A stretch of 64,000 bases of DNA from G963677445 sp963678275 (GCA_963678275.1 OY782765.1:5890001-5954000); one strand, 5' to 3'; shown: positions 44,974-53,283, counted from the stretch's first letter. Notes: generated from the letters alone by a model not told the origin. Made by a program: numbers and translations.

Positions 44974-46341
44974 ATGGAAGAGACACTAAAAATACTTCAG
45001 AACGGAGAACCGGCTGAAAAGATCAATCAGATAGAGATGCTCATCAATGAAGATCTTGAGGCAGAGATGGTTAAAACGATATGCAGATTAATTTCTGACA
45101 AGGATAAGGGAGTCAGAAATGCTGCGTCACTCCTTCTGACCCTTAACGAAAATCCGCTGATTCCACACTATCTTATAAAAGAGATATCCGCGGAGGAGGC
45201 GTCGGTAAGAAACCTGGCCGGAGAAATACTAATAAAAAACGGATCACTTGCTATCGATGAACTTATGAAGAGTATGGAAACCACCGATGATGATGATCTG
45301 AAATTTGTAATTGATATTCTTGGCCTGATTGGAGATCCGAAGCCTGCCGAAAAAATTATCAGTGTATTAAATGAAAACGAAAATGAAAATGTTGTGCTTG
45401 CCTGCATCGAAGCTCTCGGTAATATTCAGTATGAGAAATCGGTAAAGGCTATTACTCCTCACTATGACAAAAATGAGCTGTATAAGCCTACAATTATTGA
45501 AGCTCTTGGAAAAATCGGGTCGAAGGAAGTTCTTGAATTCATTATGAAGAAATATTCCGAAGAGGATGAGCTGATAAAATTCGCTATTATCGAAAGTCTC
45601 GGACTGATAGGTGATGAATCCTCCTTTTTCTTCCTGGTCGGACAGTTGAATGATATTGAAGAATCACTCGTGCTCGCGCTCATAAATTCAATATTTCTGC
45701 TAAAGGAGAAATATAATTTTGATGTGCCTATTGAGGATAAGATGAAAAATGCTATTCTCAAGACAATTGATGAAGGGGATTATGAGTACAAACGCGCGGC
45801 GATAGGGCTTGTCGATGAATTCGAAGATAAAGATATACTTCGTTCATGTTTGAAGACAGTTGGTGAAGAAATGATGTTTGATGAAATTGTTAAACCTCAT
45901 CTCTTTAATAAGCCGGAATTTGTATATAAGGAAATCGCGACCATGCTGAGCGGAGATAGTGTAAATCAGCTTGGTTTAATGAATCTGCTGAAAGAGATGC
46001 TCGAATTTTCCTCTGTCGATGTGCGGATTGCGTTATCTGAATTTGAATTAAGAGGTTTGACCGACGGATTTACAAAAAATCTTGAACATCCGGATGAAGA
46101 GGTAAGGCGAACCGCGATGGAGCTTCTCTACCAGATGGATACAGATACCTGGATGTTATTTATTGATGTACTGATAGAAGACACAAACATTTGGAACAGG
46201 ATAAGATTACTTGATTTGCTGGAAGAGAATAAATCGCCCGACGTATTAATAGCTCTTGAGCAGTTATCGAACGATAGTGAAATAATGGTGAGCCAGAGAG
46301 CTCAATTTATTTTATCTCAACGTTCGGTAAATGAAAACTAA
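44974..46341 (+). CDS. HEAT-repeat protein heading the chemotaxis operon
   Basis: 455 residues built of HEAT/PBS-lyase-like repeats throughout: AASLLLTLNENPLIPHYLI, VRNLAGEILIKNGSLAIDEL, VLACIEALGNIQYEKSVKAI, IIEALGKIGSKEVLEFIMKK, FAIIESLGLIGDESSFFFLV and more to the end. There is no signal, membrane helix or catalytic motif. Such alpha-solenoids are protein-binding scaffolds. It is the first gene of the operon, 17 bases before cheR, so it is probably produced with the chemotaxis proteins. A role as an adaptor or localisation factor for the array is inference. Confidence 0.75.
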   Translation: MEETLKILQNGEPAEKINQIEMLINEDLEAEMVKTICRLISDKDKGVRNAASLLLTLNENPLIPHYLIKEISAEEASVRNLAGEILIKNGSLAIDELMKSMETTDDDDLKFVIDILGLIGDPKPAEKIISVLNENENENVVLACIEALGNIQYEKSVKAITPHYDKNELYKPTIIEALGKIGSKEVLEFIMKKYSEEDELIKFAIIESLGLIGDESSFFFLVGQLNDIEESLVLALINSIFLLKEKYNFDVPIEDKMKNAILKTIDEGDYEYKRAAIGLVDEFEDKDILRSCLKTVGEEMMFDEIVKPHLFNKPEFVYKEIATMLSGDSVNQLGLMNLLKEMLEFSSVDVRIALSEFELRGLTDGFTKNLEHPDEEVRRTAMELLYQMDTDTWMLFIDVLIEDTNIWNRIRLLDLLEENKSPDVLIALEQLSNDSEIMVSQRAQFILSQRSVNEN

Positions 46342-46358
46342 TTTAATTCGGTTATGGT

Positions 46359-47267
46359 ATGAACGACAAAAGAACATCACTATTTACAAATACCGGCAGC
46401 AGATTTACAAATACCGCGCCGCTGATGAAGGAAAATGAGCTGGGCGCCGTTTCCTTTGGAAAGTGGAGAGATTATATATATGACTTGTGTGGTATTTATT
46501 TTCAGGATAATAAAAAATATCTTCTGGAAAGCAGGCTGCAGAAACGTATGAAGTTTCTTGGTATTAACTCATATGATGAATATCTTGAGTATGTTAAATT
46601 TAATGTGAATGGAAATGCTGAAAAGAAATATTTATATGAAGTAATCACTATAAATGAAACATATTTTTTCAGGAATCAGCCGCAGCTCGACGCTTTGGTG
46701 ACTCTTATTTTTCCCGAACTTATCATGAGGAAAAAGGCTACCGGACAGAATAAAATCAGGATCTGGAGCGCCGCCAGTTCATCGGGTGAAGAGGCATATT
46801 CTATATCAATGGTTTTCGAAGACCTGGTAAAGAAAAAATATCCCTGGGCTGAACTGGAGGTTGTCGGGACAGATATTAACTTTGCGGTTGTTGATACAGC
46901 GCGGCAAGGCATTTACCGTGAATATTCCATAAGGAATACTCCGATGTATTACCTTAAAAAATATTTCATTTATCACGGTGGCGCTTATCACCTCAAACCT
47001 GAGATTAAAAAGAATGTTAACTTTAAAGTCTTGAATCTGGTCGATGACATTAACATGCGCGCGATGAAAAACTTCGATGTTGTCTTTTGCGCCAATGTTC
47101 TTATATATTTTAATGCTAAATCCAAAATTCGTGTTGTCTCTCATTTATATAATGCCCTTAATAAGGGGGGGTATCTCTTTATCGGATATTCTGAGACTCT
47201 TCACGGTATTTCCAAAGCATTTAAAATCTTAAGCTTTCCCAAGACTGTCGGATATAAAAAGGAGTAG
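46359..47267 (+). CDS. cheR: Chemotaxis protein methyltransferase CheR
   Basis: 302 residues. The N-terminal CheR helical domain lies at about 28-95 (WRDYIYDLCGIYFQDNKKYL, ESRLQKRMKFLGINSYDEYL). The SAM-binding catalytic domain follows with VITINETYFFRNQPQLDAL, IRIWSAASSSGEEAYSISM (motif I region), VVGTDINFAVVDTARQGIY and FDVVFCANVLIYFNAKSK. It methylates glutamates of chemoreceptors using SAM. The first 25 residues are extra and probably disordered (SLFTNTGSRFTNTAPLMKEN). It is followed by two single-receiver genes and then cheZ, cheA and cheB in one operon. Confidence 0.95.
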   Translation: MNDKRTSLFTNTGSRFTNTAPLMKENELGAVSFGKWRDYIYDLCGIYFQDNKKYLLESRLQKRMKFLGINSYDEYLEYVKFNVNGNAEKKYLYEVITINETYFFRNQPQLDALVTLIFPELIMRKKATGQNKIRIWSAASSSGEEAYSISMVFEDLVKKKYPWAELEVVGTDINFAVVDTARQGIYREYSIRNTPMYYLKKYFIYHGGAYHLKPEIKKNVNFKVLNLVDDINMRAMKNFDVVFCANVLIYFNAKSKIRVVSHLYNALNKGGYLFIGYSETLHGISKAFKILSFPKTVGYKKE

Positions 47268-47275
47268 AACCTGAC

Positions 47276-47641
47276 ATGAAAAAAGTAATTTTGGTTGCGG
47301 ATGATTCTGCCACAATCAGGAAATTTGTCTCATTCGCCCTCACTGCCAAAGGATATAAAATAATACAGGTTTGTGACGGCATGGAAGCTTTGGAGAAAAT
47401 TCCGAATGAAAAGATAGACCTGATCATCACAGATATTAACATGCCCAATGTCGATGGATTTGAACTAATCAAAACAGTCAGGGAAAATCATGATCTGACC
47501 GAAATGCCGATAATTGTTCTTTCAAGCCTTGGCGGTAGTGATGAAATTGAAAGGGGACTGGAATTCGGCGCGAATTCATATCTTGTGAAACCATTTGATC
47601 CAAAGCGGCTTTTATATGAAGTATCAAAATATTTGAATTAG
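47276..47641 (+). CDS. Single-domain response regulator (CheY-like, second copy)
   Basis: 121 residues, one receiver domain: VADDSATIRKFVS, phospho-acceptor Asp53 in ITDINMPNVDGFELI, VLSSLGG at the switch Thr/Ser position and VKPFDPKRL with the conserved Lys. It differs from the next gene, which has the true CheY hallmark. It may act as a phosphate sink, an adaptation regulator or a second CheY. It lies 8 bases after cheR and 9 before cheY, in the chemotaxis operon. Confidence 0.9.
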   Translation: MKKVILVADDSATIRKFVSFALTAKGYKIIQVCDGMEALEKIPNEKIDLIITDINMPNVDGFELIKTVRENHDLTEMPIIVLSSLGGSDEIERGLEFGANSYLVKPFDPKRLLYEVSKYLN

Positions 47642-47650
47642 GGAGTTACT

Positions 47651-48028
47651 ATGCCAAAAAAATTCTTGATAGTTGATGATTCGGTAACTATGCGCAGAAT
47701 TGTAGCGAATTCTCTCAGGAACCTCGGCTATAATACATGGGTTGAGGCGAATGACGGAGAAGACGCTCTGGAAAAACTGAAAGGAAATCCGGATGTTGAT
47801 TTTATTATTACCGACTGGAATATGCCAAATATGACAGGACTTGAGCTGGTTAAAGCAATCAGAGGATCGGCTAAGTTTGCTGAACTTCCAATACTTATGG
47901 TTACAACCAGGGGTATAAAGGAAGATATTATCGAGGCATTGCAGGCCAGGGTTAATAATTATGTTGTAAAACCATTTACACCTCAGATTTTAAAAGAAAA
48001 AATTGATCAGATACTTGGCTTAAATTAA
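47651..48028 (+). CDS. cheY: Chemotaxis response regulator CheY
   Basis: 125 residues, one receiver domain with the CheY hallmark ITDWNMPNMTGLELVKAIR, phospho-acceptor Asp55, acidic pair in IVDDSVTMRR, TTRGIKED at the switch Thr, and VVKPFTPQIL with the conserved Lys. Phosphorylated CheY should bind FliM and the flagellar switch to change rotation. It is adjacent to a CheZ-like phosphatase and CheA, as expected. Confidence 0.95.
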   Translation: MPKKFLIVDDSVTMRRIVANSLRNLGYNTWVEANDGEDALEKLKGNPDVDFIITDWNMPNMTGLELVKAIRGSAKFAELPILMVTTRGIKEDIIEALQARVNNYVVKPFTPQILKEKIDQILGLN

Positions 48029-48040
48029 AGGAATACGCCC

Positions 48041-48805
48041 ATGAGTATGGTTAACATGTCAAATATTTTTGAAAAGCTGGATGACCTTAAAGCTGTCTTC
48101 CGTTATGGCCAGAAGATTATCCCTATTCTGCAAAGTCTTATTGATTTTATGCGGGAAACTGTTCCTCTGCTCGAAAATGTAAATAACTCAATTGCCGACA
48201 GCACAAAACAGATTCCCAAGGCATCCGACTCCATCAGTGATGTAACAAAATCGACCGAGCTTGCCACCACCGAAATTCTTGATATTGTCGATGTTATTTC
48301 CGGCAGCGCCATGGATATTGCATCTAAGCTGAAGGAGATTATTGAAAATGAGGAAAAGAAGAAAGCTGTATATGAAAAACTTTCCGATATGCTCAGGGAT
48401 AATGAGGAAGCATCCGCCCTTTTAGAGCAGTTCGCCGGACATGATGAAACCCTGAATACACTTAAAGGTATTGACCCGGTATTAACCGAAATTCAGAATA
48501 ATGTTTTTAATATTACCATTTCGCTTCAGGTTCAGGATATTACTTCGCAGCAGCTTGCTTCAGTTAACCACCTTATCGGACAGGTTCAGAGCAAACTTAA
48601 CTCCCTGGTTTTCGATATTTCCAATAGTGACCTGAAAGCCGAAGCAGCCAGGATTGAAGACCAAAATGATGAAAAAATGACCCAGACATTTAATGCCGAT
48701 GCCCGTTATGTTAAAGATGACGGAATTCAGCAGAATGTCGACAGTATTGTCAAGGAAGAAAAAAATAAAACAACTCAGGACGAAATAGATAAACTCTTTT
48801 CATAG
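48041..48805 (+). CDS. cheZ: CheZ-like CheY-P phosphatase
   Basis: 254 residues, long and helical, probably a four-helix-bundle dimer. The phosphatase signature lies in ISLQVQDITSQQLASVN, corresponding to the catalytic Asp/Gln region of CheZ, with Asp166 and Gln170 in the right spacing (DxxxQ). A flexible acidic/polar stretch leads to the C-terminal peptide TTQDEIDKLFS (244-254), which resembles both the CheY-binding tail of CheZ and the N-terminal peptide of FliM. Position between cheY and cheA supports the call. Its N-terminal half is divergent from the enterobacterial protein. Confidence 0.8.
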   Translation: MSMVNMSNIFEKLDDLKAVFRYGQKIIPILQSLIDFMRETVPLLENVNNSIADSTKQIPKASDSISDVTKSTELATTEILDIVDVISGSAMDIASKLKEIIENEEKKKAVYEKLSDMLRDNEEASALLEQFAGHDETLNTLKGIDPVLTEIQNNVFNITISLQVQDITSQQLASVNHLIGQVQSKLNSLVFDISNSDLKAEAARIEDQNDEKMTQTFNADARYVKDDGIQQNVDSIVKEEKNKTTQDEIDKLFS

Positions 48806-48808
48806 CTT

Positions 48809-50734
48809 ATGGATGACGCAAATAATTATTCGATGCTGAACGATCCTGAAATGAAAGAGATCGTCGACAGCTTTATAATCGAAACGAGAGAAATACTTGA
48901 CCAACTGGATCTGGACCTGGTTGAACTTGAAAATCAGCCCAAGGACACAGAACTCCTGAACAAAATATTCAGAGCGTTTCACACTATTAAAGGTACATCC
49001 GGATTTCTGGGATTAAGCAGATTTACAACTGTTACACATCGTTGTGAAGACCTGCTCAACAAACTTCGCAAGTTTGAAATTGAGCTTGATTCAGAGATAA
49101 TGGATGGAATTCTTTATGGGTATGATGTTATTAAGGAATTGCTCGAATCGGTTGAAACTAAAAGAAATGAAGATGTTGAAACCGAGAATGTAATCGAGAT
49201 TCTCAAGAAACTGATTGATGGCAGCTATAAAGATGAGATAGCTGAGGATAATGAACCGGAACCGGAAGATGATGGTGAACAGGATGAACCGGCGGATGAA
49301 ACAACCGGGGAAGAATCTGAGCCTGAAGAGGAGTCCGAAGATAATATAGATGAGTTGAAGAAGGAAACTCCCGCGCCGGAAAATACTCAAAAACCGCAGC
49401 CTGAAAAAAAACCTGCTCCCCCAAAAGCAGCTCCTTCAAAACCGGCCCCGCCAGTTAAGAACGCTCCCGATAATCAGCCGGCAAGGCAGCAGAATCAGGC
49501 AGCTAAAAAAATTGATACTTCTATAAGGGTTGATGTCGCGAGACTGGATGACCTGCTGAATATAGTTTCGGAACTTGTGCTTGGCCGCAACAGGCTTTCG
49601 CAGTTGAATTCGGAATTCGGTCTTGAATTCGAAGGGACAAAATATTCGCGTGATCTTTCGGAGGCAACACGGCAGATAGACCTTATGACCAACGAATTGC
49701 AGCTTGTGGTGATGAAGACCAGAATGGTGAAAATCGGCAAGATTTTTAACCGTTTTCCACGTCTTGTAAGGGACCTCTCGAAAGAAATGAATAAGGAAGT
49801 TAACCTGATTATTCATGGTGAAGAAACAGAACTGGATAAGACACTTATTGAAGAAATAAATGATCCTCTCGTGCATCTTATCAGGAATTCTGTGGATCAC
49901 GGAGTTGAAAGCCCTGAAGAGAGGGAAAAGGCTAAAAAACCGAGGAAAGGTAATATCATTCTCTCGGCCGAGCATGAAGGTAATAATATAATTATCTCTA
50001 TCGAAGATGACGGTAAAGGAATAGACCCGAAAAAAATTACCGAAGCGGCAATTAAAAAAGGTATTCTTACAGAGGAAAAAGCTCAGGAACTGACCAACCG
50101 CGACGCGTACAACCTGATATTCCAGCCTGGTTTTTCAACTGCCAAAAAAGTATCGAATGTATCGGGCCGTGGTGTCGGGATGGATGTGGTAAGAACCAAT
50201 GTGCTGAAACTTCGCGGAATGATAAAAGTTGATTCAGAAGTTGGCAAAGGGACAAAAATTCAAATTTCACTGCCACTTACCCTTGCCATTATCCATGGTA
50301 TGATTGTAAAAGTCAAATCGGAAATGGCTGTAATTCCGCTCAGTTCGGTTCTTGAGGTAATAAGAGTTCAATCGGAAGATATATACAGCATTAAGCAAAA
50401 GGAAGTCCTTCATTTCCGCGACAGAACAATTCCTTTAATAAGCATAGAGGAAGTTTTAAGTGTTCAGGATGAGGAATCGGAAGGGGCTTTGGATTGGCAG
50501 TACGTAGTAATAGTTAAAATAGCCGAAAAAACATTCGGTATTAAAGTGGATGCTCTTGTTGGGCAGAAGGAAGTAGTAATTAAATCACTCGGCACTTATC
50601 TTGGAAATATCCAGGGTATCGCAGGCTCCACAATTATGGGAGACGGAAGAGTGGTAATGATTCTTGATCTGAGTGAACTAATAGCAAAAATGGAAGCCGA
50701 TGGTATCAAAGAAAGTAAAAGTCCTGATAGTTGA
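48809..50734 (+). CDS. cheA: Chemotaxis histidine kinase CheA
   Basis: 641 residues. The P1/Hpt domain covers about 10-115, with the phospho-acceptor His58 in RAFHTIKGTSGFLG. A long acidic and Pro/Ala-rich linker at about 145-235 (EPEPEDDGEQDEP, then KPQPEKKPAPPKAAPSKPAP) leaves no clear P2 domain. The P3 dimerisation domain follows at about 240-310 (IRVDVARLDDLLNIVSELVL). P4 ATPase motifs are HLIRNSVDHGVESPEER (N box), IEDDGKGID (G1) and the VSGRGVGMDVVR G2 region. The P5 CheW-like domain is at about 500-630. It phosphorylates CheY and CheB in response to receptors. It overlaps cheB by 35 bases. The apparent lack of P2 would make CheY docking depend on other contacts. Confidence 0.95.
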   Translation: MDDANNYSMLNDPEMKEIVDSFIIETREILDQLDLDLVELENQPKDTELLNKIFRAFHTIKGTSGFLGLSRFTTVTHRCEDLLNKLRKFEIELDSEIMDGILYGYDVIKELLESVETKRNEDVETENVIEILKKLIDGSYKDEIAEDNEPEPEDDGEQDEPADETTGEESEPEEESEDNIDELKKETPAPENTQKPQPEKKPAPPKAAPSKPAPPVKNAPDNQPARQQNQAAKKIDTSIRVDVARLDDLLNIVSELVLGRNRLSQLNSEFGLEFEGTKYSRDLSEATRQIDLMTNELQLVVMKTRMVKIGKIFNRFPRLVRDLSKEMNKEVNLIIHGEETELDKTLIEEINDPLVHLIRNSVDHGVESPEEREKAKKPRKGNIILSAEHEGNNIIISIEDDGKGIDPKKITEAAIKKGILTEEKAQELTNRDAYNLIFQPGFSTAKKVSNVSGRGVGMDVVRTNVLKLRGMIKVDSEVGKGTKIQISLPLTLAIIHGMIVKVKSEMAVIPLSSVLEVIRVQSEDIYSIKQKEVLHFRDRTIPLISIEEVLSVQDEESEGALDWQYVVIVKIAEKTFGIKVDALVGQKEVVIKSLGTYLGNIQGIAGSTIMGDGRVVMILDLSELIAKMEADGIKESKSPDS

Positions 50735-51767
50735 TGATTCCGCTTTTATGAGAAAATCACTTTCGATAATGCTCGAAAGTGATGACAATATAGAAGTGAT
50801 TGATACAGCCAGGGATGGCATTGAAGGATATGAAAAGGTAAGAGCATTGCGTCCGGATATTATTACCCTCGATATTGAAATGCCCCGACAGGACGGACTT
50901 ACAACATTACAGCAGATAATGAAAGACTGCCCCACTCCGGTTCTTATGATAAGTTCTCTGACAACCGAAGGGGCTGACGCGACAATAAAGGCTATGGAAT
51001 ATGGCGCTGTTGATTTTATTCCGAAAGAACTCTCTTACGTAAATGTAAATATTTTACGGATAAAGCAGGACCTCATAGCGAAAGTCCATGAAATCGTAAA
51101 GCAGGAAGAGAGAAAAAAACATTTACGCCGATTACAGCGGTTAAAAAAGAAGATGCCTTCTTCGTTCCCGCAGCCCGCGAAAATAAACGCGAAGCCACAT
51201 TATCCTGTTCACGCAATTGCTTTAGGGATATCCACAGGCGGTCCTCTTTCGTTGCAAAAGGTTGTGCCCGCGCTCGATTTCAAAACCCAGCCTATGTTTC
51301 TTGTTCAGCATATGCCCCCAAAATTTACCAAATCACTTGCCGACAGGTTAAACAGCCTTGCCAGGGTTGATGTGAAAGAAGCTGAAAATGGTGAGGAAGT
51401 TAAGGGCGGATGTATTTACATTGCTCCCGGCGGTCTGCATATGACCATCCAGAAAATCAATGGAGCGCCAAGAATAAAAACAAGTGAAAAACCGGATAAT
51501 TATCTGCACAGGCCTTCGGTTGACGTTATGCTGAATTCAGTTGTGGAAGGATATGGCAAGAATACAATGGGTATAATTATGACAGGCATGGGCAAAGATG
51601 GTCTGGAAGGCGTAACAAGCATGAAAAAAGCAGGAGGTTTCTGCATAGCTCAGGACGAAGTGACAAGCACGATATACGGCATGCCCAAAGCCATTGTCGA
51701 CAGCGGTCAGGCAGATATAATTGCTCCATTGGAAAAAATAGCGGAAATAATTAATAAATACTCATGA
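50700..51767 (+). CDS. cheB: Chemotaxis receptor methylesterase CheB
   Basis: 355 residues. The receiver covers 1-125 (IVDDSAFMRKSL, Asp58 in TLDIEMPRQDGLTTL, FIPKELS). The basic linker (KQEERKKHLRRLQRLKKKMP) precedes the methylesterase domain at about 165-355, with the catalytic Ser in IALGISTGGPLSL, His in LVQHMPPKFT and Asp in IMTGMGKDGLEG. It removes methyl groups from chemoreceptors, and probably deamidates glutamine, under CheA control. The 35-base overlap with cheA indicates coupled translation. No cheD is present in the window. Confidence 0.95.
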   Translation: MVSKKVKVLIVDDSAFMRKSLSIMLESDDNIEVIDTARDGIEGYEKVRALRPDIITLDIEMPRQDGLTTLQQIMKDCPTPVLMISSLTTEGADATIKAMEYGAVDFIPKELSYVNVNILRIKQDLIAKVHEIVKQEERKKHLRRLQRLKKKMPSSFPQPAKINAKPHYPVHAIALGISTGGPLSLQKVVPALDFKTQPMFLVQHMPPKFTKSLADRLNSLARVDVKEAENGEEVKGGCIYIAPGGLHMTIQKINGAPRIKTSEKPDNYLHRPSVDVMLNSVVEGYGKNTMGIIMTGMGKDGLEGVTSMKKAGGFCIAQDEVTSTIYGMPKAIVDSGQADIIAPLEKIAEIINKYS

Positions 51768-52015
51768 TGACAGAAAAAGAATTCAAAGAAACGGTCTACA
51801 GGGAGTTCACCAGCGAAAATGTTTCCCGGAATAAAAATATTATCAAGGGGACAAACGCGAAAATCGACGGATTAAAAAAAGTTTCGGTTGAAGGTGAATC
51901 ACTCCATGATGTCAAGGTAGTTATAGAAAAAGATGAAAATGATATGATCAAGGAAATTAAATTCTATTGTTCCTGCGGTCAGACAAAATCGGTCGTTCTT
52001 GACTACAGTGACTAA
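51764..52015 (+). CDS. Small uncharacterised protein at the end of the chemotaxis operon
   Basis: 83 residues, overlapping cheB by 4 bases (ATGA), so it belongs to the operon. Its N-terminal half is charged and helical (TEKEFKETVYREFTSENVSR); its C-terminal half looks like beta strands (DVKVVIEKDENDMIKEIKF) followed by YCSCGQTKSVVLDYSD. The CSCG pair could contribute to metal binding with a partner but is too little for a zinc finger alone. Not recognised. Location suggests a role in chemotaxis or flagellar control. Confidence 0.7.
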   Translation: MMTEKEFKETVYREFTSENVSRNKNIIKGTNAKIDGLKKVSVEGESLHDVKVVIEKDENDMIKEIKFYCSCGQTKSVVLDYSD

Positions 52016-52095
52016 TAAATAACAGGTGTACAAAATTAGCCATCCAGCCCGAGGGCTCCGGGGCGGATACTTCCTATAAACCCATCACTTATCTG

Positions 52096-52112
52096 CTGGC
52101 ATTTTATTTGCA
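52096..52112 (+). promoter_or_regulatory. Sigma-54 promoter for the flgB-fliK operon
   Basis: CTGGCA at 52096-52101 and TTGCA at 52108-52112 place GG at -24 and GC at -12 with exactly 10 bases between them, matching YTGGCACGRNNNTTGCW at all strongly conserved positions. Transcription should start near 52124, ahead of flgB at 52149. The FleR-like activator encoded at 42802 is the probable regulator. Confidence 0.85.
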
Positions 52113-52148
52113 TAACATTATGCAGGTAAAAACAAAACAAGTGAGAAA

Positions 52149-52538
52149 ATGTCAGCATCCAATATTAAACTACTCGAAAACTACATTGACTACTGTTCGG
52201 CAAAGTCCCAGGTCGTTAGTAAAAATATCGCGAATATGGGAACTGAAAACTACCAGCGGCAGGATGTCAAATTTATCAGTGAGCTTGACCGTGAGATGAA
52301 TGCACAGGTTAAAGTAACAAACGCGCGTCATTTTGAAAACTCAAACTTCATGGATGGACAGGTTAAGGGGTTTGAAATAATAGTCGACAGAAAAACAGAT
52401 ATGATTTCGGGGATGAACAACATTGATATTGATAAAGAGATGGCCGAACTGGCTGAAAATACCATTCGTTTCAAATTTGCCTCTAAGAAAATAAGCGCTC
52501 ATTATAAAAGTTTACAGAAAGTTATCAGGGGAGTATAA
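52149..52538 (+). CDS. flgB: Flagellar basal body rod protein FlgB
   Basis: 129 residues, normal for FlgB. The N-terminal rod motif reads NIKLLENYIDYCSAKSQVVS followed by KNIANMGTENYQRQ; the C-terminal helix is NNIDIDKEMAELAENTIRFK and ASKKISAHYKSLQKVIRGV. FlgB forms the proximal rod next to the MS ring and export gate. It is the first gene after the sigma-54 promoter. The C-terminus lies 2 bases before flgC. Confidence 0.93.
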   Translation: MSASNIKLLENYIDYCSAKSQVVSKNIANMGTENYQRQDVKFISELDREMNAQVKVTNARHFENSNFMDGQVKGFEIIVDRKTDMISGMNNIDIDKEMAELAENTIRFKFASKKISAHYKSLQKVIRGV

Positions 52539-52540
52539 TC

Positions 52541-53035
52541 TTGAGAATTGGTAATAATTTTATTGGTTTTAATATTAGCGCCAAAGGCCTGCGACTTCAG
52601 AGGAAAAAAATGAATCTGATAGCAGAGAACATAGCTAACGCCGATACAGTAAGAAGAGAAGATGGCTCACCATATAAAAGACAGTTCCTTTCAATTAAAC
52701 AGGTCGATCATGGCCAGGCAAGCCCTATTATAAATCATAACCGCCTGAAGCTGGCATCCAGTAATAAGCGCCATATGCAGCTTCCGCCTATGACTAACGA
52801 TCCCTTTGCCAAGGATAAAAGTCTGAAAGTTGATGTTATCGAAGATAAAAAGCGTGGTGAAGTAAACTTTATGCCGGAACATCCCGACGCGAATGAAGAT
52901 GGTTATGTTGAAATGTCGAATGTAAACATTATTACCGAGATGGTTGAAATGATTGCGGCAACAAGAAGTTATGAAGCCAATTTAACCGCATTGAACGCGT
53001 CCAAGCAACTGGCAAAAGATTCCCTGGAGATATGA
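52541..53035 (+). CDS. flgC: Flagellar basal body rod protein FlgC
   Basis: 164 residues. N-terminal rod motif GFNISAKGLRLQRKKMNLIA followed by ENIANADTVR; C-terminal motif YVEMSNVNIITEMVEMIAAT followed by RSYEANLTALNASKQLA. The start codon is TTG at 52541, with GGGGAG 7 bases upstream; no in-frame ATG would retain the N-terminal helix. FlgC builds the rod with FlgB, FlgF and FlgG in the periplasm after export. Confidence 0.93.
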   Translation: MRIGNNFIGFNISAKGLRLQRKKMNLIAENIANADTVRREDGSPYKRQFLSIKQVDHGQASPIINHNRLKLASSNKRHMQLPPMTNDPFAKDKSLKVDVIEDKKRGEVNFMPEHPDANEDGYVEMSNVNIITEMVEMIAATRSYEANLTALNASKQLAKDSLEI

Positions 53036-53036
53036 T

Positions 53037-53282
53037 ATGAAGATCGGAATGAATACTATCGGCAATTATGTGCCCAATATACAGAGAACAGCGCCCAAGC
53101 CTCTTCCCCAGACACAGGCGGTTGAAAAGGCTGCGGATGAACTTATCACCCGTTCTGAAAGACAGTTTTTTCTGGACAGGTATCCGGAGAGTAAGAATGA
53201 GATCAGCGATTATCATTTTTACCAGAGAAGCGGACAAATGGCCGGAGTTAATGTAGGACAATTATTTGACCGGAGAGGATAA
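53037..53282 (+). CDS. Small uncharacterised protein between flgC and fliE
   Basis: 81 residues, not recognised. It starts one base after the flgC stop and ends one base before the fliE start, so it is firmly in the operon. The first 25 residues look disordered (NYVPNIQRTAPKPLPQTQAV), followed by an amphipathic helix (VEKAADELITRSERQFFLDR) and a short tail (SGQMAGVNVGQLFDRRG). There is no signal or membrane helix. Size and place suggest a minor rod/export-gate component, an export chaperone or a secreted regulator such as a rod-cap or muramidase cofactor; none is shown. Confidence 0.7.
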   Translation: MKIGMNTIGNYVPNIQRTAPKPLPQTQAVEKAADELITRSERQFFLDRYPESKNEISDYHFYQRSGQMAGVNVGQLFDRRG

Positions 53283-53283
53283 A

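Noticed and set aside
49436..49975. Minus-strand ORF of 179 codons inside cheA
   Set aside because: It is antisense to the well-conserved P3/P4 domains of CheA and shows no recognisable domain.
52108..52299. Plus-strand ORF of 63 codons overlapping the start of flgB
   Set aside because: It overlaps the sigma-54 -12 box and flgB in another frame, has no recognisable features, and flgB is clearly the real gene.
53266..53283. TTG at 53266 as the start of fliE
   Set aside because: The ATG at 53284 has a strong GGAGAGGA site directly upstream and gives the usual FliE length.
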